Assembly: GCA_028684915.1 (NCBI GenBank)
Contig: JAQUEZ010000108.1
Span: forward strand, 1 to 18,951
Direction: 5' to 3'
Source: Desulfobulbus sp.
Lineage (GTDB): Bacteria > Desulfobacterota > Desulfobulbia > Desulfobulbales > Desulfobulbaceae
DNA length: 18,951 nucleotides
Shown here: positions 15,029 through 18,951 of the stretch, piece by piece
Numbering within the stretch: the stretch's first letter is position 1
Layout: every line of letters starts with the position of its first letter
Made by a program: the position numbers and the translations under genes
The notes under the pieces: generated by a model
What the model saw: the letters and a program-made list of their open reading frames with translations, nothing else
Databases searched by the model: none
What the model was told of the DNA's origin: nothing

Positions 15029-15054
15029 ACACAAAATACCCAATCGACAAAATC

Positions 15055-15507
15055 TCAGTATTTTATGAGAGTTTCCCTAATCACATAATGGAGGTGTTGG
15101 GTTATTTCCTCCCTCAATTTGTCGACGTCCACCTGTTTGTCGTTGCACAGCATCCACCAGGCAAGCGGTTTGGGCACCGCAAAATTTGCATGACGTTTAC
15201 CGTCGGGTGAACAGGCGGTTACATAGGGCTCAGTTGCATACAGCTCTGTATCCTGGACCCGCCAACCTTTCGGCATTTTTGTAATAGGCCGCAATTCACC
15301 CCTCGGTTGCCGGTATTTCTCACCCGGTATCCGAGAAAACGGAGTTTCGCCTGCTTTTTTGTTTTCTATTACAGCCACGCAGAGTTGGACGCATTCATTG
15401 CAAATAGCGAGGTCGCCCCCGCCTGCAATCATTACTTCAATGTCTTTAGGCTTTTTTCCGCAGAAACTGCAGATGACATTTTCTTCAGGGTCGTTTTTCG
15501 TGCTCAT
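15055..15507 (-). CDS. Small ClpX-type C4 zinc-finger protein (paralogue 2)
   Basis: 150 aa from the ATG at 15507 (GAGAA upstream); a longer frame to 15633 adds 42 residues with no match to paralogue 1. C13-x2-C16 (CSFCGK) and C36-x2-C39 (AICNECVQLC) form the ClpX-type zinc module. The C-terminal domain aligns along its length with the protein at 7208-7666: LRPIT, PK-x-W, T-[DE]-LY, SPDG, a VP/IP-K-x-LA-x-WM segment, LRE and a final KY. The AAA+ ATPase is missing. Divergence is large, so this is an old paralogue or a separately acquired homologue, not a recent duplication. A 6-bp inverted repeat lies about 45 bp upstream. A substrate-recruiting or adaptor role is a guess from the zinc module. 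Confidence 0.8.
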   Translation of the reverse strand: MSTKNDPEENVICSFCGKKPKDIEVMIAGGGDLAICNECVQLCVAVIENKKAGETPFSRIPGEKYRQPRGELRPITKMPKGWRVQDTELYATEPYVTACSPDGKRHANFAVPKPLAWWMLCNDKQVDVDKLREEITQHLHYVIRETLIKY

Positions 15508-15552
15508 AGTTTTCTCATTCTTTGTGTAAAAATGAAATGATCCGAATTTGTC

Positions 15553-15570
15553 TACCACTTGTGCGTGGTA
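15553..15570. promoter_or_regulatory. Inverted repeat upstream of zinc-finger paralogue 2
   Basis: TACCAC-TTGTGC-GTGGTA is a perfect 6-bp dyad with a 6-bp centre, 46-63 bp upstream of the ATG at 15507. Size and position suit a dimeric repressor site. The ribbon-helix-helix gene about 90 bp away on the same strand is a natural candidate regulator. Confidence 0.4.
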
Positions 15571-15659
15571 TTGGCAACACTCGAAACTGCCTAAATTTCC
15601 ACAGGTAAATATACCTAGCCAGCGTTCCGCCACCCCCTCACTATTCCGACAAAACGCCC

Positions 15660-15809
15660 CTATTGTCCTTCCGTCGTGGGGGGCGTAATCTTGTAATATT
15701 GCCTCAACGCTTCCTCAATCACGTGCCCCCGGTCGGTCTCCTGCTGATCGATCCATTGCCAGATCCAGGCAGGGAGGCGGATGGCCTTTGCCTCCCGCTT
15801 CAATAGCAC
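15660..15809 (-). CDS. Ribbon-helix-helix DNA-binding protein, 5' end at a recombination junction
   Basis: About 47-49 aa. KREAKAIRLPAWIWQWIDQQETDRGHVIEEALRQYY is a typical short ribbon-helix-helix pattern: a beta strand (AKAIRLP), then two helices with WIDQQ and GHVIEEALRQYY. Such proteins bind operators as dimers, often as antitoxins or phage and plasmid regulators. The native start is unclear. In-frame GTG (15809) or TTG (15803) codons are available, but the sequence immediately upstream is the antisense of a Mu gpF fragment, so the original 5' end may have been lost in the recombination. It could regulate the zinc-finger gene downstream. No partner toxin is seen. Confidence 0.55.
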   Translation of the reverse strand: MLLKREAKAIRLPAWIWQWIDQQETDRGHVIEEALRQYYKITPPTTEGQ

Positions 15810-16238
15810 ATCCAAACCGCCTGCCAGGCGGGCCGCTGGCAGCAGTTCGAGATCGCGAACATAGAATTCTTGAAATACGTGCACAACGACGGGGTGCGCA
15901 ACCCACGGCCCAACCATCTGGCCATGGACGGCATCATCCTACCGCGCACCGATTCGTTCTGGCAGATCAACTACCCGCCCAACGGCTGGGGCTGCAAGTG
16001 CAGGGCTGTGGCGGCGACCAGAGCTGAGTACGAGGCGGCCAGACCAGAATTACGGATGCGGCCTGAGAACTGGCAGGATCTGCCGGACAAGGGCTGGGAT
16101 TACAACGTGGGCACGGCCGGCAAGCAACACTTGGCCGACGCCATGATGGAGAAGATGGGGAGGGTGCCTCGGGACATCGCTGAGGTCTGGATGAAGCTGA
16201 TCATGAACATGGGACTGGAAGAGTGGGTGGCTGGGTGA
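15807..16238 (+). pseudogene. Mu gpF-like head morphogenesis protein, C-terminal fragment
   Basis: 143 codons open from 15807, with no start codon. The translation begins HIQTACQAGRWQQFEIANIEFLKYVHNDGVRNPRPNH in overlapping parts and continues LAMDGIILP...DSFWQINYPPNGWGCKCRAV, the classic C-terminal signature of Mu gpF (minor head / phage head morphogenesis): TA-x-x-AGR, H-x-x-x-DG, FW-x-x-x-x-PPNGWGCKCR. The late segment WQDLPDKGWDYNVGTAGK also fits. About two thirds of the usual protein is missing. Homology stops near 15800-15807, where a TAG lies in frame and the opposing ribbon-helix-helix gene begins. It is a relic, joined by recombination. Confidence 0.8.
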
Positions 16239-16261
16239 ACTGGAGAAGACAAAAAGAAATC

Positions 16262-16360
16262 CGTTAACCCAGAAGGGAAAGAGAGGGGAACCCTTCTGGC
16301 CCTCATCGCCTACAACAAAGCCGATGAGGTTGGTTCCCTGGGGGAGAGAACCAGTCAACG
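16262..16360. repeat. Cloverleaf element, copy 1
   Basis: Outer stem CGTTAAC (16262-16268) with GTCAACG (16354-16360), one A-C mismatch. Arm 1 CCAGAAGGG (16269-16277) / CCCTTCTGG (16291-16299), 9 bp. Arm 2 CCTCATCG (16301-16308) / CGATGAGG (16322-16329), 8 bp. Arm 3 TGGTTC (16331-16336) / GAACCA (16348-16353), 6 bp. Copy 2 shows compensatory changes in arms 1 and 2, so the folding is probably selected. It follows the gpF fragment by 24 bp. It is not a canonical tRNA: loop sizes and loop sequences are wrong. It may act as RNA or as folded single-stranded DNA. Confidence 0.7.
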
Positions 16361-16384
16361 AACGTTATATTTGAGAAAACTCGC

Positions 16385-16468
16385 TAACCGGGGATCCGCC
16401 ATCACATCCCTTGCGCTCATCCAAGGGCCCTCAGGCCAGAGCGTCGGCAGGCTTAGCCGAACCGGTTA
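16385..16468. repeat. Possible third, diverged cloverleaf between copies 1 and 2
   Basis: TAACCGG (16385-16391) pairs with CCGGTTA (16462-16468), 7 bp. Inside are GGAT/ATCC (16392-16395/16406-16409), CGCTC/GAGCG (16414-16418/16439-16443) and TCGGC/GCCGA (16444-16448/16456-16460). The arm order matches the flanking copies but the sequence does not, and short stems like these can occur by chance. Stem lengths of 7-4-5-5 recall a tRNA, but the middle loop is 20 nt and the last loop is not T-loop-like. Confidence 0.35.
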
Positions 16469-16497
16469 ACGAGGAACATCGTTCACGTGAGGAGATC

Positions 16498-16591
16498 CGT
16501 TGATCCAGGTGAGGGAGGGAGAGGACTCACCTGGGCCTCGCCAACTGCAAACCCTGCGAGGTCGGTTCCCTGGGAGTGGAACCAGTCAACG
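16498..16591. repeat. Cloverleaf element, copy 2
   Basis: Outer stem CGTTGAT (16498-16504) with GTCAACG (16585-16591), all paired with one G-U. Arm 1 CCAGGTGAG (16505-16513) / CTCACCTGG (16526-16534), 9 bp. Arm 2 CCTCGC (16536-16541) / GCGAGG (16556-16561), 6 bp. Arm 3 GGTTCC (16564-16569) / GGAACC (16578-16583), 6 bp. Against copy 1, arm 1 has three compensatory pair changes and arm 2 has two. It ends 43 bp before the gpG pseudogene start. Confidence 0.7.
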
Positions 16592-16633
16592 AATCCTTCA
16601 CCTTGAATATAAGACCCAAGGGGTAGCCTGGCA

Positions 16634-16950
16634 ATGGACATACAGGTTGAAATCAACGACCGCGAGGTGCGGGATCTGCTGACCCGCTTGCGCGGGATAG
16701 GGCCAAGGACTTGACCCCGGCCATGCAGGCGATTGGAGCCTTTTACGAACGCTCGGTGGTCGAGAACTTCAAGGCGCAAACAGCCCTGGACGCCGCTTGC
16801 CGAGGCCACCCTGCATCAGGGCCTGGCCAAGCACAAGGGCTGGAAGAAGGACGGCTATCTCTCGGCCAAAGGCAAACGCTACCTGACCGGCAAGCGCATC
16901 CTCTGGGAGCATGGCGACCTGGAGGGCTCGGTGCATAGCCAGGCGGGCAA
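16634..16950 (+). pseudogene. Mu gpG-like virion morphogenesis protein, frameshifted
   Basis: The protein is recognisable only across three frames. Frame 1 from the ATG at 16634 gives MDIQVEINDREVRDLLTRLR, then shifts near 16694-16701. The next frame gives AKDLTPAMQAIGAFYERSVVENFKAQ, then shifts again near 16777-16784. The third gives PWTPLAEATLHQGLAKHKGW and continues to a GYLSAKGKRYLTGKRILWEHGDLEGSVHSQAG segment. Together this is the N-terminal and central part of Mu gpG-type (phage virion morphogenesis) proteins. Similarity ends near 16950, before the usual C-terminal region, and the sequence then runs into the relaxase side. In Mu, gene F directly precedes G, so with the gpF fragment this is one decayed Mu-like head segment. 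Confidence 0.75.
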
Positions 16951-17046
16951 AATCGCAGGTACCAGGATCATGAACAGCAATCGAGTGCCTCATCTTCTCC
17001 CGAAATTAAAAAAATCCCGTCGCAATGAGTGATAATGTCCTTGCCG

Positions 17047-18804
17047 TCACCGCTCCACGTCAGGGTGTGCATCACCCGGCAAAAGCACTTTATCGCCTTT
17101 GCCTTTCCCGAACCGAACCACATTGAGTTCGGACACCTTGCGCAGACCGTTGGCACAGATTTGTTTAATGTGAGCAAGGTAGGACTGCTTATAGATGGGG
17201 TTGTTTGGTCGAGTTGGTCGTCCATTCGAGCCTCTTTCGATGGTGTTTCCGGTCACAGTAATTTGCTTGCCGAATTTTGCGTTAGCGTAAATTCGCGCGG
17301 CATGATCCTGACCGGGAGAAAAATACAGCTTCTTGCCGGCATCCCGGATGGTGCCGCCGTTTGCCAAGGTGAAAATGACCACGCCCTGGTTGTCAATGTC
17401 GTGCCGCGATCCAGCGAATAAGGAGCTGGTGTTCGTGTCAATCTGCTCCATCGCCGCTAGTTGCTCCATTCTGTTGATGGCCGTCAAGGCGGCTTTGTGC
17501 TTCCAGCCAACGGCCATTGCGGCAATCTGCCGCTCCTTCGCCAAGCCGGCCAGATTGATTTTTGCCCGACTGGTTGCGTCGGTCTGCAGCTGCGGTTCTT
17601 CCGGCTTTTGTTGCCGGGATCGCAACACCGCCAGGGCGGTTTCGTTGCCCTGGTCAGCCTGCCATTTGAGGTATCCATGCCAGTTATGGAACGGATACTG
17701 TTCGCGCACCTGCTTCATTTCGACCTGCCCTGCCGTTCGCGCCAGCAACAAGGTTTCGCGCTCCTGCAGCCGCAATGCCTGACGGATTTTGGTCTTGGTC
17801 TGGCGCGGTAGGATGCGCTGTTCCAGTTCCTTCCGCTTCTCGACGAACCGCTGCGCGGTGGCCTGCGCTGCCTCCAGGGTATGCTGCTTAGCCGACTCGA
17901 TCTGTTGTTGCCGTACCTCTCTCAGTGTCTTGAACTCAGCATAAAGGGCCTCCCGTTTTGCCGATTCCGGATGCAGCGGCCGGCGGTCATAGCGCTCTCT
18001 GGCCTCCGGCGGAGCCGCCGGTTTTTCGTACTCGCCCAATCGGGTGACCAGGCGGTTTTTGGTCAGGCTCTTATCCAGGGCACTTGCCTTGATGCCCTCC
18101 TTGCCGCCGATCCTGATCACGGCCAAGCCATTGCCCTGCGGTTTGATTTCCATGCCGTACCGGCCAAAGATGTTGTGCACGTCTGCCCATGTCGCAGCGC
18201 CCTCCAGGGCTTGCAGTAGCTCCGCCTTGCGTTCCAGGGCATAAGACTGGAACGATTGCACGCCGGCATGAGCCTCCATGGCGGCGGCCCGTTGGTCGAT
18301 CTGCGGTTGAGGCTCGCGGTCAATCCCATTGTCCACGGCCAGACCATGTTTTTCTTCCATGGCCCGGCACGCTTCGGCCAGGCGATAAAAATCCCGAAAC
18401 GGTTCATGCCGGGTGAACCGGTCCGGGTGGATCATGTTATAAGCAACATGCATGTGCAGATGGTTGGTGTTTTTGTGGACACCACAAAGCCGTTGATGGC
18501 CCTCGTACCCGAGGGCTGCCGCGAAATGGCATTCAATGTCGTGGATCACGTCCGGGGTGAGTTTCGGTTCGTCCTCCGGCCGGAAGCTCACCATCAGATG
18601 ATAAGTTTTGCTCTTTGCCGACCGGGTGTTCAGGTCTTGCGTCGCAGCGATTTCGACCAGCGCCAGTTGGTACGTTTCCGCCGCGCAGCCGGCATGCCAC
18701 GCAAAGAGAATTTTTTCTCCTTCGTGGCTGGCGTCGGCGATGTAGTTGCCCAACGCCTGGATATTATCGTTTCCAGGCTTGGCGTCGATCCGCTTGGCGA
18801 TCAT
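17047..18804 (-). CDS. MOBP-type conjugative relaxase (TraI/MobA family) with LPD7-like C-terminus
   Basis: 585 aa. It nicks DNA at the transfer origin and pilots the strand during conjugation or mobilization. Y21 (QALGNYI) is the likely catalytic tyrosine and H110-x4-H115-L-H117-M-H119-V-x-x-N123 is the relaxase metal-binding three-histidine motif III. YHLMVSFRPE at 68-77 is typical of motif II of this class. Residues about 280-350 are coiled-coil-like, and the C-terminal domain (GVVIFTLANGGTIRDAGKKLYFSP...) resembles the LPD7 domain found in TraI-like proteins. The ATG overlaps the stop of an upstream gene by 4 bp. The gene is intact and GC-richer than the left part of the window. No coupling protein or oriT nick region was identified inside the window. 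Confidence 0.9.
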   Translation of the reverse strand: MIAKRIDAKPGNDNIQALGNYIADASHEGEKILFAWHAGCAAETYQLALVEIAATQDLNTRSAKSKTYHLMVSFRPEDEPKLTPDVIHDIECHFAAALGYEGHQRLCGVHKNTNHLHMHVAYNMIHPDRFTRHEPFRDFYRLAEACRAMEEKHGLAVDNGIDREPQPQIDQRAAAMEAHAGVQSFQSYALERKAELLQALEGAATWADVHNIFGRYGMEIKPQGNGLAVIRIGGKEGIKASALDKSLTKNRLVTRLGEYEKPAAPPEARERYDRRPLHPESAKREALYAEFKTLREVRQQQIESAKQHTLEAAQATAQRFVEKRKELEQRILPRQTKTKIRQALRLQERETLLLARTAGQVEMKQVREQYPFHNWHGYLKWQADQGNETALAVLRSRQQKPEEPQLQTDATSRAKINLAGLAKERQIAAMAVGWKHKAALTAINRMEQLAAMEQIDTNTSSLFAGSRHDIDNQGVVIFTLANGGTIRDAGKKLYFSPGQDHAARIYANAKFGKQITVTGNTIERGSNGRPTRPNNPIYKQSYLAHIKQICANGLRKVSELNVVRFGKGKGDKVLLPGDAHPDVER

Positions 18805-18951
18805 CTGCTGATCCTCAATATCGCCTTGCCGCCCCTAGCCACCAACTGGCCCGTCTTCCTCATCGGCCACCATATCACCCGGCAAATGCCCTTGACAATC
18901 GCCTCTATTGCCAACTGAATCATCGCGACCAAAAAGAAGAACCCGATGGTA
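18801..18951 (-). CDS. C-terminal end of a membrane protein upstream of the relaxase (partial)
   Basis: 49 codons run in from the window edge and end at a TGA overlapping the relaxase start codon (ATGA). The visible part has a hydrophobic segment (IGFFFLVAMIQLAIEAIV) followed by a basic tail (GICRVIWWPMRKTGQLVARGGKAILRISR), as in the C-terminus of an inner-membrane protein with its tail in the cytoplasm. The family is not identifiable from this piece. Translational coupling to the relaxase suggests a mobilization or conjugation accessory function. Confidence 0.6.
   Translation of the reverse strand, partial: TIGFFFLVAMIQLAIEAIVKGICRVIWWPMRKTGQLVARGGKAILRISR

Noticed and set aside
16385..16468. 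A tRNA gene with 7-4-5-5 stems
   Set aside because: The middle loop is 20 nt and the last loop is not T-loop-like (AGGCTTA), so it does not meet tRNA requirements.
16326..16599. CRISPR array, from the repeated GGTTCCCTGGG...CCAGTCAACGAA segment
   Set aside because: There are only two copies, about 230 bp apart, with imperfect identity and no regular spacers or cas genes. The repeat is the right half of the cloverleaf.
16050..16809. Two minus-strand frames across the cloverleaf copies that share a QGTxLxGFxVG peptide
   Set aside because: The peptide similarity follows from the shared nucleotide repeat. Paired compensatory changes in the stems are better explained by structure than by coding, and the frames run antisense through gpF and gpG.

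Overview
The window looks like part of an integrative or mobilizable element from a Gram-negative bacterium, most likely a proteobacterium or desulfobacterium. The host is inferred only from gene content: a MOBP-type relaxase, Mu-like phage head genes, an exported VanX-like dipeptidase, a secreted thermonuclease and a bacterial group II intron. No host-specific marker is present. Nearly all intact genes are on the minus strand. By eye the left two thirds are AT-rich, with a higher-GC intron inside, and the right end (about 15.7-18.95 kb) is clearly GC-richer. This suggests a mosaic.

Layout, left to right. 1-5.0 kb: an 827-aa ATPase with an HSDR_N-like PD-(D/E)xK domain, behind a 25-bp palindrome; a membrane-anchored hypothetical protein; and a HEPN-motif protein. 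5.05-7.12 kb: a complete group II intron with maturase, domain V and a domain VI carrying an unusual ~105-nt loop insertion. 7.2-9.9 kb: a BASS transporter / V4R-like cysteine protein / ClpX-type zinc-finger operon, preceded by a VanX-type dipeptidase. 10.1-11.1 kb: an unrecognised protein with nuclease-like motifs. 11.4-14.05 kb: a compact three-gene unit in transcription order of a multi-pass membrane protein, a ComEC-like metallo-beta-lactamase hydrolase and a Shedu-like (DUF4263) nuclease. This is the best candidate for an undescribed defence system here. 14.26-15.5 kb: a secreted thermonuclease and a second ClpX-type zinc-finger protein, paralogous to the first. 15.66-17.0 kb: a ribbon-helix-helix gene fused at a junction to Mu gpF and gpG relics, with a 400-bp block holding two covarying cloverleaf elements. 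17.05-18.95 kb: relaxase plus the end of an upstream membrane-protein gene.

Two dispersed sequence families lie between the accessory genes. One is a 40-50 bp motif built around ACAGGAGaAATntGaACTC, found just 3' of several genes. The other is CTAACTGGwTATCATG, found upstream of three gene units. They imply that the genes arrived by a common cassette-like or insertion-sequence-like process. The working model is a mobilizable accessory island loaded with candidate anti-phage genes and then modified by intron insertion and phage-relic recombination.
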